Positions 8,060 to 14,439 of a stretch of DNA of 16,863 nt are shown here, piece after piece; the first letter of the stretch is position 1; every line of letters starts with the position of its first letter. A program made the translations under genes and the position numbers. The notes under the pieces are model-generated. The model worked only from the letters and a program-made list of their open reading frames with translations. It was not told where the DNA came from and did no database searches. The stretch is taken from positions 1 to 16,863 of the forward strand of contig NZ_JXTE01000111.1 in the NCBI RefSeq assembly GCF_000972385.1. Reading direction: 5' to 3'. Source of the DNA: Streptomyces sp. WM6386. Its GTDB lineage: Bacteria > Actinomycetota > Actinomycetes > Streptomycetales > Streptomycetaceae.

Positions 8060-8389
8060 ATGTCTGTTGACCGTGTCGAAGAGGCAGACGACAGCGCCGA
8101 GAGCGAGGCCGTCACCACGGCTGCCGCTGTCGCTACGACCCTGCGCTACTACTCGGTCGCGCCGGGGGTCCGGCTCAACGTGCGCAGCGGGCCCAGCACT
8201 TCGTACCGGGTCGTCCGTGTGCTGGCCGAGGGGGCCAAGGTCCCGATCTGGTGCCAGACCCCGGGCCAGAACATCACCGGCCCGTACGGCACGTCGAACA
8301 TCTGGGACAACATCGACGACGGCCAGTACGTCTCGGACGCCTACGTGAACACCGGTAGCGACGGCTACGTGGCCTCGCGCTGCGCCTGA
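8060..8389 (+). CDS. Small SH3b-like protein 1, without export signal
   Basis: A 109-aa protein. Residues 28-108 are a bacterial SH3-like domain: LRYYSVAP, NVRSGPSTSY (the usual SH3_3 core motif), AEGAKVPIWCQTPG, then GPYGTSNIWDNI and TGSDGY. Two cysteines (65 and 108) are shared with its three paralogues and probably form a disulfide. Unlike them, its N-terminus (residues 1-27, rich in D, E, A and T) has no basic start and no hydrophobic core, so no Sec or Tat signal is visible. The ATG at 8060 is chosen for the GGGGGAGG at 8047-8054. No other frame nearby encodes a signal peptide, and the frame further upstream (to 7958) also lacks one. It is first in the operon. Confidence 0.82.
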   Translation: MSVDRVEEADDSAESEAVTTAAAVATTLRYYSVAPGVRLNVRSGPSTSYRVVRVLAEGAKVPIWCQTPGQNITGPYGTSNIWDNIDDGQYVSDAYVNTGSDGYVASRCA

Positions 8390-8418
8390 TCCTCAACACC
8401 ACCACTCGAGGAACACCA

Positions 8419-8760
8419 GTGAGATCTCTGAGACGCCGATCCGTCCTGCTCGCGGGCGCCACCGGCGCCTTCCTCATGGCCATGTCGCCCGTGGCCGAGT
8501 CGGCGACCCTGCGCTACTACGATGTGGCGCCTGGCTATCGCGTGAACGTCCGCAGCGGTCCGGGCACCAACTACACCATCGTCCGGCAGCTCCCCGAGGG
8601 GGCCAAGGTCCCGATCTGGTGCCAGACCCCGGGCACGACCGTCACCGGTCCGTACGGCACGTCGAACATCTGGGACAACATCGACAATGGCGAGTACATC
8701 TCGGACACGTACGTGCACACCGGCAGCGACGGCTACATCCGCCCCCGCTGCTCCCTCTGA
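8419..8760 (+). CDS. Small secreted SH3b-like protein 2
   Basis: A 113-aa protein starting with GTG, with GAGGA 7 nt upstream. Residues 1-29 form an export signal: basic start RSLRRRSVLLAG, a hydrophobic segment and a small-residue end (AESA). The RRRSVLL sequence allows Tat export as well as Sec. The mature part is one SH3b-like domain with NVRSGPGTNY, GAKVPIWCQTPG, GPYGTSNIWDN and TGSDGY, and two cysteines (68 and 111). SH3b domains in bacteria commonly bind cell-wall peptides, which is the likely role; no catalytic domain is attached. It lies 29 bp after protein 1 and shares a 41-bp identical DNA segment with it. Confidence 0.88.
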   Translation: MRSLRRRSVLLAGATGAFLMAMSPVAESATLRYYDVAPGYRVNVRSGPGTNYTIVRQLPEGAKVPIWCQTPGTTVTGPYGTSNIWDNIDNGEYISDTYVHTGSDGYIRPRCSL

Positions 8761-8779
8761 CCCACCCCCGAGGACTCCC

Positions 8780-9115
8780 ATGCCATCCCTGAAGCGCAGA
8801 TCCGTCATGCTCGCCGGCCTCGCCGGCGCCTTCCTCATGGTCGGCGCCGCACACGCCGAGGCCGCGGTCCGCTACTACGACACGGCCCCGGGCTATCGCC
8901 TGAATGTCCGCAGCGGTCCGAGCACCGGCTACACCATCATCCGTGTCCTGGCCGAGGGCGCCAAGGTTCCGATCTACTGCCAGAGGCCGGGCGAGACGGT
9001 GACGGGTCCGTACGGCACATCGAACATCTGGGACAACATCGACAACGGTGAATACGTCTCGGACGCATACGTCCACACCGGCAGCGACGGCTACATAGCG
9101 GCCCACTGCTCCTGA
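8780..9115 (+). CDS. Small secreted SH3b-like protein 3
   Basis: A 111-aa protein. GAGGA at 8770-8774 supports the ATG at 8780. The signal peptide is SLKRRSVMLAG, then a hydrophobic stretch with AHAEA cleavage context near residue 26-28; KRRSVML again allows Tat export. The SH3b-like domain carries NVRSGPSTGY, GAKVPIYCQRPG, GPYGTSNIWDNIDNG and HTGSDGY, with cysteines 67 and 110. It is closest to protein 2, and only 19 bp separate the two genes. The likely role is an extracellular, disulfide-bonded wall-binding or ligand-binding module; no partner can be named. Confidence 0.88.
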   Translation: MPSLKRRSVMLAGLAGAFLMVGAAHAEAAVRYYDTAPGYRLNVRSGPSTGYTIIRVLAEGAKVPIYCQRPGETVTGPYGTSNIWDNIDNGEYVSDAYVHTGSDGYIAAHCS

Positions 9116-9137
9116 CCCCCCACCCTCAGAGGAAGAC

Positions 9138-9236
9138 ATGTCAGCGCGGCCCCGCAGACCGTCCTCCTCGCCGACACCACCGGAGCGTGTGCTGCCGGGC
9201 GCCGACGGCCACGTCCGCCCGCGCTGCGCACTCTGA
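9138..9236 (+). pseudogene. Internally deleted copy of an SH3b-like gene (32-codon remnant)
   Basis: An AGAGGA sequence lies 3-8 nt before this ATG. The frame runs 32 codons to TGA. Its last 12 codons (GADGHVRPRCAL) align with the C-terminus of protein 2 (GSDGYIRPRCSL), including the terminal cysteine, while the signal peptide and domain body are missing. The middle (RPRRPSSSPTPPER) has no counterpart. This looks like a fifth array member that lost about 80 codons. It keeps a ribosome binding site, so a microprotein could still be made. Confidence 0.65.
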
Positions 9237-9264
9237 TCACCAGCAAGATCGAAAGGACCCCCCC

Positions 9265-9597
9265 GTGACATTGTTGAAGCGCGGATCCCTCGTGCTCACC
9301 AGCACCGCCGCAGCTTTCCTCACCGTCCTCGGCGCCGCCTCCGAGGCATCCGCCGCGGGTTACCCGGTGGTCGGCACCTCGAACGTGAACGCCCGTAGTG
9401 GCCCGGGAACCAGCTACCAGATCCTCAAGACCTACAAGCCGGGCACGAACCTCTCGATCGTCTGCCAGACGCCGGGCGAGACGATCACCGGACCGCTCGG
9501 CACCTCGAACATCTGGGACAAGACCGCCGACGGCGTCTATGTCTCGGACACCTACATAAAGACGGGCAGCGACGGCTACGTGGCCTCGCACTGCTGA
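9265..9597 (+). CDS. Small secreted SH3b-like protein 4 (divergent copy)
   Basis: A 110-aa protein starting with GTG 7 nt after GAAAGGA. The signal peptide (LLKRGSLVLTSTAAAFLTVLG, then SEASA) has KR rather than RR, so Sec is more likely than Tat. The domain is the most divergent of the four: it has NVNARSGPGTSY, NLSIVCQTPG, GPLGTSNIWDKTADG and KTGSDGYVASHC, and lacks the RYY segment. Cysteines 67 and 110 are kept. It ends the SH3b operon; no clear terminator follows, and a new -10-like sequence lies 30 bp downstream. Confidence 0.87.
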   Translation: MTLLKRGSLVLTSTAAAFLTVLGAASEASAAGYPVVGTSNVNARSGPGTSYQILKTYKPGTNLSIVCQTPGETITGPLGTSNIWDKTADGVYVSDTYIKTGSDGYVASHC

Positions 9598-9626
9598 CCC
9601 CCTCGGAGCCCGCGGCCACCCGGAGC

Positions 9627-9638
9627 CATAATCGACGC
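9627..9638 (+). promoter_or_regulatory. Candidate leaderless promoter (-10 CATAAT)
   Basis: CATAAT at 9627-9632 ends 6 nt before the GTG at 9639 and stands out in GC-rich sequence. A weak CGGAG at 9621-9625 lies too far (13 nt) for normal ribosome binding, so a leaderless start is likely. No -35 box is evident. Confidence 0.4.
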
Positions 9639-10145
9639 GTGAGCGACGACAACGGCACCCAGGAAACCCCCGCGGGCTCCGCACCCGGCCCCCGCCCCGA
9701 ACCGATCCGCTTCTTCGGCACGACCTGGGTCGACCACGACAACGGCTACCCGGCCCGCCGCATCGGCGCCGCCGTCGGCTCCCTCGCCGCCGTAGTCGGC
9801 TCCTGCCTCGTGCTCCGCTTCGCCTTCCAGGGCCTCCAGATCGCGGACATCGGCAGCTTCGTCACCCTTCTCATGGTCGTGATGTTCGCGATCTGCAGCG
9901 CCCTCGCCTTCCGCCACACCTGGGAGGGCTTCACCAAGCGCGCGGACCCCGACCGCCAGGCCTCCCTCCGCGGACTGCTGGCCATCGGATTCGTCGGCTC
10001 GCTCCTCGCCTACTTCTTCCGCTCCCTCTTCGAGGCCCCGGGCGAGAAGCTCCACCGCGAGGAGTACGACACCGCCCGCAAGCGGTACGAGAAGCGCACC
10101 ACCCGCCGCACCGGCAACCCGTCGAAGAAGCGCCACCGCTCCTGA
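9639..10145 (+). CDS. Small integral membrane protein, three predicted helices
   Basis: A 168-aa protein. Residues 1-36 are hydrophilic and Pro-rich with an FFGTTWVDHDNG segment. Hydrophobic helices follow at about residues 43-64 (IGAAVGSLAAVVGSCLVLRFAF), 70-91 (IGSFVTLLMVVMFAICSALAF) and 109-126 (LLAIGFVGSLLAYFFRSL). The tail is strongly basic (KRYEKRTTRRTGNPSKKRHRS) and probably cytoplasmic. I recognise this as a conserved actinobacterial family, sometimes labelled a transporter relative, but nothing in the sequence supports a transport function. GTG 9639 is the only start that keeps the conserved N-terminal segment. It may be cotranscribed with the SH3b genes by read-through. Confidence 0.78.
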   Translation: MSDDNGTQETPAGSAPGPRPEPIRFFGTTWVDHDNGYPARRIGAAVGSLAAVVGSCLVLRFAFQGLQIADIGSFVTLLMVVMFAICSALAFRHTWEGFTKRADPDRQASLRGLLAIGFVGSLLAYFFRSLFEAPGEKLHREEYDTARKRYEKRTTRRTGNPSKKRHRS

Positions 10146-10208
10146 CCGGTCCCCGCTTCACACCGAAAAATCACCGCCCTCTTCGCCGAACCCGGCCACC
10201 ATGGCCGT

Positions 10209-10970
10209 ATGACGGCTCCCTCGCACACCGCCCGCGCCCACTCCTTCAACGAGGCCGCAGCCCAGTACGCGGCGAACCGCCCCTCCTACCCGCCCGCCCT
10301 CTTCGACGCCGTCGAGGACCTCGCCGGCCGTCCCCTCACCGGCTCCCGAGTCGTGGACGTCGGCGCCGGAACCGGCATAGCGACCGCCCTCCTGCACGCC
10401 CGAGGCGCCGACGTGCTCGCGGTCGAACCCGGGGACGGAATGGCCGCCCAGTTCCGCCGGTCCCACCCCGACATCCCGATCGTCCGCGGCAACGGCAACA
10501 CCCTGCCCCTCGCCGACGACTCCGCCGACTTCCTCACCTACGCCCAGGCCTGGCACTGGACCGACCCGAACCGCGCGATCCCGGAGGCCGTCCGTGTCCT
10601 GCGCCCGGACGGCGCGCTCGCCCTGTGGTGGAACACCGAAGCCCTCGACGTGCCCTGGATAGCCGACGCCGCCCGACGCATCGAGAGCCACCTCGGCCTG
10701 AACATCGCCGAGGAGAAGCTGAACGTCAACGCCCACGTCGCCGACCCCGCCGACCGCCTCGACTTCACCCGCCGCGAGGTCCGCTGGAGCCGCCGCGTCA
10801 CCGTCGACGCCCACCTCGCCAACCTCGGCAGCCACTCGGCCTTCCTGGTCCAGGGAGAGGAGTCCTCCGCGGCCTTCCTCGCCGAGGAACGCGACCACCT
10901 GATGCGCGCCTTCCCGGACGGCATGTTCGAAGAGGTCTACGACGTCATCCTGCTGCTGGCCAGGACCTGA
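10209..10970 (+). CDS. Class I SAM-dependent methyltransferase
   Basis: A 253-aa protein with the Rossmann-like methyltransferase fold. Motif I is VVDVGAGTG (residues 48-56), the acidic residue ending strand 2 is in AVEPG (about residue 73), and motif IV/post-I regions are NTLPLADDSADFLTYAQAWHW and VLRPDGALALWW. The N-terminal FNEAAAQYAANRPSYP is typical of a broad family of small-molecule methyltransferases whose substrates are mostly unknown. The ATG has no Shine-Dalgarno sequence; an ATG at 10201 in the same frame runs into TGA after three codons. The gene is monocistronic and convergent with the SulP gene, and shares a terminator with it. Confidence 0.88.
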   Translation: MTAPSHTARAHSFNEAAAQYAANRPSYPPALFDAVEDLAGRPLTGSRVVDVGAGTGIATALLHARGADVLAVEPGDGMAAQFRRSHPDIPIVRGNGNTLPLADDSADFLTYAQAWHWTDPNRAIPEAVRVLRPDGALALWWNTEALDVPWIADAARRIESHLGLNIAEEKLNVNAHVADPADRLDFTRREVRWSRRVTVDAHLANLGSHSAFLVQGEESSAAFLAEERDHLMRAFPDGMFEEVYDVILLLART

Positions 10971-10997
10971 GCCCCGCCGAGGGCCGGCCGGGTCGGC

Positions 10998-11024
10998 GAG
11001 GGGCGCCTCACGCCGGCGCCCCTC
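10998..11024. terminator. Convergent terminator overlapping the SulP 3' end
   Basis: GAGGGGCGCC (10998-11007) and GGCGCCCCTC (11015-11024) form a perfect 10-bp stem with a 7-nt loop. The loop contains the SulP stop codon, so the last SulP codons form one arm. There is no T-tract, as usual in Streptomyces. It would serve the methyltransferase gene and possibly SulP. Confidence 0.75.
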
Positions 11025-12459
11025 CGCTCGCCGTCAACACCTGCCCCCGCCCGGCGGCCCACCCCTCCAGGGCCGCCGCGCACGCATGGTCAAGATGCCG
11101 CAACCCGCCCAGCTCCAGCCGCACCTCCCGGTCCCGCGGCAGCGCCTCCAACGCGTCCAGCAGCTTCGGCAGCCGCAGGAACGTCGCATGCCCCAGCACC
11201 CGTACGACGATCCCCGCCTCGCCCCCGTCCTCGGTCTCCACATGCACATGGCTGGCGTCCCACGCGGTCTTCGCCACCGCCAGCGCCAACCCCACCAACA
11301 CCCCCTCCAAGAGATTGCCGACGACGATCGCCGCCGCCGTCACCACCAGCACGACCACCTCCCCGCGATGCCCACGCCACAGCACCCGCACCTCCCGCAC
11401 CGGCACGAGCTTGCACCCGGCGTGCACCAGCAGCGCGGCCGGCGCCGCCACCGGAATCACCCCGAGCACCCCGGGCACGGCGACCGTGAAGAGCAGCAGC
11501 CACACCCCGTGCAGCACCCGGGACACCTTGGTCCGTGCTCCCGCCCGAACTCCCCCGAAGGGGGTGCCCCCAGCCGCGCTCCGCACGATCACCGCGGTCA
11601 TCGGCAGGGCGCCCAGCACCCCGCACACCACGTTCCTCGCGCCCTGCGCGATCAGCTCGCGGTCGTAGTCGGTACGCCCTCCATCGTGCAGCCGGTCCAC
11701 CGCCGCCGCGCTGAACAACGACTCGGCGGACGCGATCAGCGCGAAGGCGATCACGGTCCCCAGCACGCCCACTTCCGTGAGCCGCCCCAGATCCGCCGCC
11801 TCCGGCAGCCGTACGGCATCCAGTAGGCCCTGCACCTCGACCCGCCGCACCCCCAGGCCGAACACCCCGGTCACCGCCGCCGCGAGGCCGACCGCGACCA
11901 GCGGCGCGGGCACCAGGCAAGCCCCGCGCTTCCATCGCGGCCACAGCAGCAGTACGACCATGGTGGCACCCCCCACTGACAACGCGACCGGATCCAGCAG
12001 ACCCGGCAGCGACACCAGCCCGGCGAGCTTGCCCACGCCGCCGACGGGCGCGTTCGCGTCGCCCATCGCGTAGACCTGACCCGCGATCAGGACGAGGCCG
12101 ATGCCCGTGAGCATCCCCTGGACCACGGCCACCGACACGGCCCGGAACCAGCGTCCCAGCCGCAGCACCCCGAGCCCCAACTGCACCAGCCCGGCGCCGA
12201 ACACCAGCACTCCGAGCGCCCCGACCCCGTACCGCTGCACAGCCTCGTAGACGAGCACCGTCAGCCCCGCCGCCGGCCCGCTCACCCGAAGGCTGCTGCC
12301 GGGCAGCACCCCGGCGACCAGCCCGCCGACGATCCCGGTCACCAGCCCCAACTCAGCGGGCACACCGCAGGCTATGGCGACTCCCACACAGAGGGGCAGT
12401 GCCACGAGAAACACGACGAGGGACGCGAACAGCTCGGCCTTGCGTACGCCACAGCGCAT
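11008..12459 (-). CDS. SulP (SLC26) family anion transporter with STAS domain
   Basis: A 483-aa membrane protein. GGAGGTG lies about 9 nt before the ATG. The membrane part (residues 1 to about 390) contains a run of hydrophobic helices and typical SulP segments: AELGLVTGIVGGLVAG, RVSGPAAGLTVLV, and IASAESLFSAAAVDRLHDGGRTDYDRELIAQGARN. The C-terminal 85 residues are a short STAS domain (VVRVLGHATFLRLPKLLDAL, then VRLELGGLRHLDHACAAAL). Substrates of the family include sulfate, bicarbonate and dicarboxylates; which one applies is not visible. No carbonic anhydrase domain is fused, unlike some actinobacterial SulP proteins. Residues 297-303 (GGTPFGG) look inserted into a conserved segment. It is divergent from the ABC genes. 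Confidence 0.93.
   Translation of the reverse strand: MRCGVRKAELFASLVVFLVALPLCVGVAIACGVPAELGLVTGIVGGLVAGVLPGSSLRVSGPAAGLTVLVYEAVQRYGVGALGVLVFGAGLVQLGLGVLRLGRWFRAVSVAVVQGMLTGIGLVLIAGQVYAMGDANAPVGGVGKLAGLVSLPGLLDPVALSVGGATMVVLLLWPRWKRGACLVPAPLVAVGLAAAVTGVFGLGVRRVEVQGLLDAVRLPEAADLGRLTEVGVLGTVIAFALIASAESLFSAAAVDRLHDGGRTDYDRELIAQGARNVVCGVLGALPMTAVIVRSAAGGTPFGGVRAGARTKVSRVLHGVWLLLFTVAVPGVLGVIPVAAPAALLVHAGCKLVPVREVRVLWRGHRGEVVVLVVTAAAIVVGNLLEGVLVGLALAVAKTAWDASHVHVETEDGGEAGIVVRVLGHATFLRLPKLLDALEALPRDREVRLELGGLRHLDHACAAALEGWAAGRGQVLTASGGAPA
11551..11571 (-). repeat. G/C-run mini-insertion inside the SulP gene
   Basis: CCCCC-GAA-GGGGG (11552-11564) followed by TG-CCCCC (11567-11571) forms two overlapping perfect hairpins. 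It encodes GGTPFGG (residues 297-303), seven in-frame codons between the RSA and VRAGARTKVS segments, which are close together in related SulP proteins as I remember them. It resembles hairpin repeats common between Streptomyces genes. Confidence 0.45.
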
Positions 12460-12546
12460 GACAGGAGCACCTCCGACGATCGACGACGGTCACGGGATAC
12501 GGGGAGATGCGTGGGCGCTGTGCCGGGGGAGGGCACGGCGAACCCG

Positions 12547-12585
12547 GGTGCGTGGCATATGACCTCGCACTGAAATCCATTGTCG
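12547..12585 (-). promoter_or_regulatory. Weak candidate promoter of the SulP gene
   Basis: On the minus strand CCGACA (about 12580-12585) is followed after roughly 19 nt by CATATG (12560-12555), giving a start near 12547 and an 88-nt leader. The boxes are poor matches. The rest of the 283-bp gap between SulP and the ABC genes holds no gene I can support. Confidence 0.25.
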
Positions 12586-12706
12586 GGAACGGGAGTTGAT
12601 CGCGCAGTCGCTTCCCGAGGTCATCAGTGGGATCCGGGAGCACGCGAACCGGACCACGCGCTTCCGATCACGCCGCCGCGCGCCCATGCCGCCGAACGCC
12701 ACCGGC

Positions 12707-12735
12707 TTGACGGCACCGGCCCACGAGAGCAGTAT
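12707..12735 (+). promoter_or_regulatory. Promoter of the ABC operon (TTGACG-N17-CAGTAT), leaderless
   Basis: TTGACG (12707-12712) is a perfect -35 box for the housekeeping sigma factor class. The 17-bp spacer leads to CAGTAT (12730-12735). Transcription would start about 7 nt later, on the ATG at 12743. No Shine-Dalgarno sequence is present, which fits a leaderless message. Confidence 0.7.
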
Positions 12736-12751
12736 TCATCACATGATGAAT
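12734..12751. promoter_or_regulatory. 18-bp palindromic operator over the ABC operon start
   Basis: ATTCATCA (12734-12741) and TGATGAAT (12744-12751) are perfect 8-bp arms around CA. This AT-rich dyad overlaps the end of the -10 box, the expected start point and both candidate ATG codons, so a bound repressor would block initiation. Size and symmetry fit dimeric regulators of the TetR, MarR or PadR classes; no regulator gene is adjacent. Confidence 0.75.
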
Positions 12752-13555
12752 TACTCGTCCGGCCCACCCGACACCGGCACGCAGACCACCGAGAGCCCCG
12801 CCGTCCGAGCCGAAGGCCTCACCGTCGTCCGAGGCCCCCGCACCGTCCTGCGCGGCCTCGACTTCACCGTCCCGCGCGGTCAGATCACCGGCCTGCTCGG
12901 CCCCTCCGGATGCGGCAAATCCACCCTCATGCGCTCCATCGTCGGCACCCAGGCCAAGGTCACCGGCTCCCTCGACGTCCTCGGCCGCCCGGCCGGCCAC
13001 CCCACCCTGCGCACCCGCATCGGCTACGTCACCCAAGCCCCCTCCGTCTACGACGACCTGACCGTCCATCAGAACCTCGACTACTTCGCCGCGATCCTCG
13101 CCCCCGGCCACGCCGCCGCCGACCGCCGCCACTCCGACGTCACCCGCGTCATCGAAGACGTCGACCTCACCAGCCACGCCGACGCCCTCGCAGGAAACCT
13201 CTCCGGCGGCCAGCGCAGCCGCGTCTCACTGGCCGTGGCACTCCTCGGCACACCGGAACTGCTGGTCCTGGACGAACCGACCGTCGGCCTCGACCCCGTC
13301 CTCCGCCGCGACCTGTGGAACCTCTTCCACGACATCGCCACCCAGCGAGGAGCGACCCTGCTCATCTCCTCCCACGTCATGGACGAGGCCGAGCGCTGCC
13401 ACCGCCTCCTCCTCATGCGCGAAGGCGAGATCCTCGCCGACGACACCCCGGACGCCCTGCGCACCCGCACGGGCGCCGAGACCGTCGAAGCCGCATTCCT
13501 GCACCTCGTGGACGAGGCCGTGGCAGCCGGACGCAAGAAGGAGACGACCCGATGA
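12743..13555 (+). CDS. ABC transporter ATP-binding protein (ABC-2 efflux type)
   Basis: A 270-aa ATPase that would power export by the downstream permease from the inner membrane face. Visible motifs: Walker A GPSGCGKST (residues 53-61), Q-loop in VTQAPS (Q98), signature LSGGQRSRVSLA (153 onward), Walker B LLVLDEPTVGLDP (173 onward) and the H-loop histidine in SSHVMDEAE (H211). It has the DrrA-like layout of drug and polysaccharide exporters. ATG 12743 is chosen since a TTGACG/CAGTAT promoter would start transcription exactly there; ATG 12746 is the alternative, and the frame open further upstream would encode an atypical Arg-rich N-terminus. The stop overlaps the permease start by 4 bp. Confidence 0.93.
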   Translation: MMNYSSGPPDTGTQTTESPAVRAEGLTVVRGPRTVLRGLDFTVPRGQITGLLGPSGCGKSTLMRSIVGTQAKVTGSLDVLGRPAGHPTLRTRIGYVTQAPSVYDDLTVHQNLDYFAAILAPGHAAADRRHSDVTRVIEDVDLTSHADALAGNLSGGQRSRVSLAVALLGTPELLVLDEPTVGLDPVLRRDLWNLFHDIATQRGATLLISSHVMDEAERCHRLLLMREGEILADDTPDALRTRTGAETVEAAFLHLVDEAVAAGRKKETTR

Positions 13556-14340
13556 GTACGACGACCGCCACCACGACCGCCATCCCGGCCCCCACCAGCG
13601 CTCTCAGCGTCTCCCGCACCCTCGCCACCGCAGCCCGGGTACTGCGCCAGCTCCGCCACGACCCCCGCACCATCGCGCTGATGATCCTGATCCCCTGCGT
13701 GATGCTGTTCCTGCTGCGCTACGTCTTCGACGGCAGCCCGCGCACCTTCGACAGCATCGGCGCCTCCCTCCTCGGGATCTTCCCGCTGATCACGATGTTC
13801 CTGGTCACCTCCATCGCCACCCTGCGCGAACGCACCTCCGGCACCCTCGAACGCCTCCTCGCCATGCCGCTCGGCAAAGGCGACCTCATCGCCGGCTACG
13901 CCCTCGCCTTCGGCACCCTCGCGATCATCCAGTCCGCCCTCGCCACCGGCCTCGCCGTCTGGTTCCTCGGACTGGACGTCACCGGCAGCCCCTGGCTGCT
14001 CCTCCTGGTCGCCCTGCTCGACGCACTCCTCGGCACCGCACTCGGCCTCTTCGTCTCGGCCTTCGCCGCCTCCGAATTCCAGGCCGTCCAGTTCATGCCG
14101 GCCGTGATCTTCCCCCAGCTCCTCCTCTGCGGCCTGTTCACCCCCCGCGACAACATGCACCCCGTCCTGGAGACCATCTCCGACGTCCTCCCGATGTCCT
14201 ACGCCGTCGACGGCATGAACGAGGTCCTCAAGCACACCGACATGACCGCCGCCTTCGTCCGCGACGCCCTGATCGTGGCCGGCTGCGCGCTGCTCGTCCT
14301 CGCCCTGGGAGCCGCGACTCTGCGACGCCGCACCGCATAG
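13552..14340 (+). CDS. ABC-2 type permease
   Basis: A 262-aa integral membrane protein with about six hydrophobic helices (roughly residues 41-60, 70-91, 110-134, 142-167, 175-196 and 232-256). Conserved ABC-2 features are visible: the RTSGTLERLLAMPLGKGDLIAGY segment after helix 2 (contact with the ATPase) and FPQLLLCGLFTPRDNMHPVLETISDVLPMSYAVDGM near the end, typical of DrrB-like daunorubicin-resistance permeases. AAGGAG lies 8 nt before the ATG, which overlaps the ATPase stop (ATGA), so the subunits are coupled. Together the two proteins should form a 2+2 exporter; the substrate cannot be predicted, though drug or lipid-like compounds are common. Confidence 0.92.
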   Translation: MSTTTATTTAIPAPTSALSVSRTLATAARVLRQLRHDPRTIALMILIPCVMLFLLRYVFDGSPRTFDSIGASLLGIFPLITMFLVTSIATLRERTSGTLERLLAMPLGKGDLIAGYALAFGTLAIIQSALATGLAVWFLGLDVTGSPWLLLLVALLDALLGTALGLFVSAFAASEFQAVQFMPAVIFPQLLLCGLFTPRDNMHPVLETISDVLPMSYAVDGMNEVLKHTDMTAAFVRDALIVAGCALLVLALGAATLRRRTA

Positions 14341-14439
14341 CCCGCGAACGTCCCGCCAACCGGACAGCCGAGCCGCACACCCACCCCCGGTGCGAGGATG
14401 AACCCCGGACGACGCAACCCCCGGAGGGCACCCGCAGCC

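Noticed and set aside
8060..9597. SH3b repeats considered as a CRISPR or short-repeat array
   Set aside because: The repetition comes from paralogous genes of about 330 bp with their own starts and stops; there are no short uniform repeats with unique spacers.
14394..14399. GAGGAT as a -10 box for proC
   Set aside because: The nearest -35-like sequence (CGGACA at 14361) is 27 bp away, too far, and the first base does not fit.
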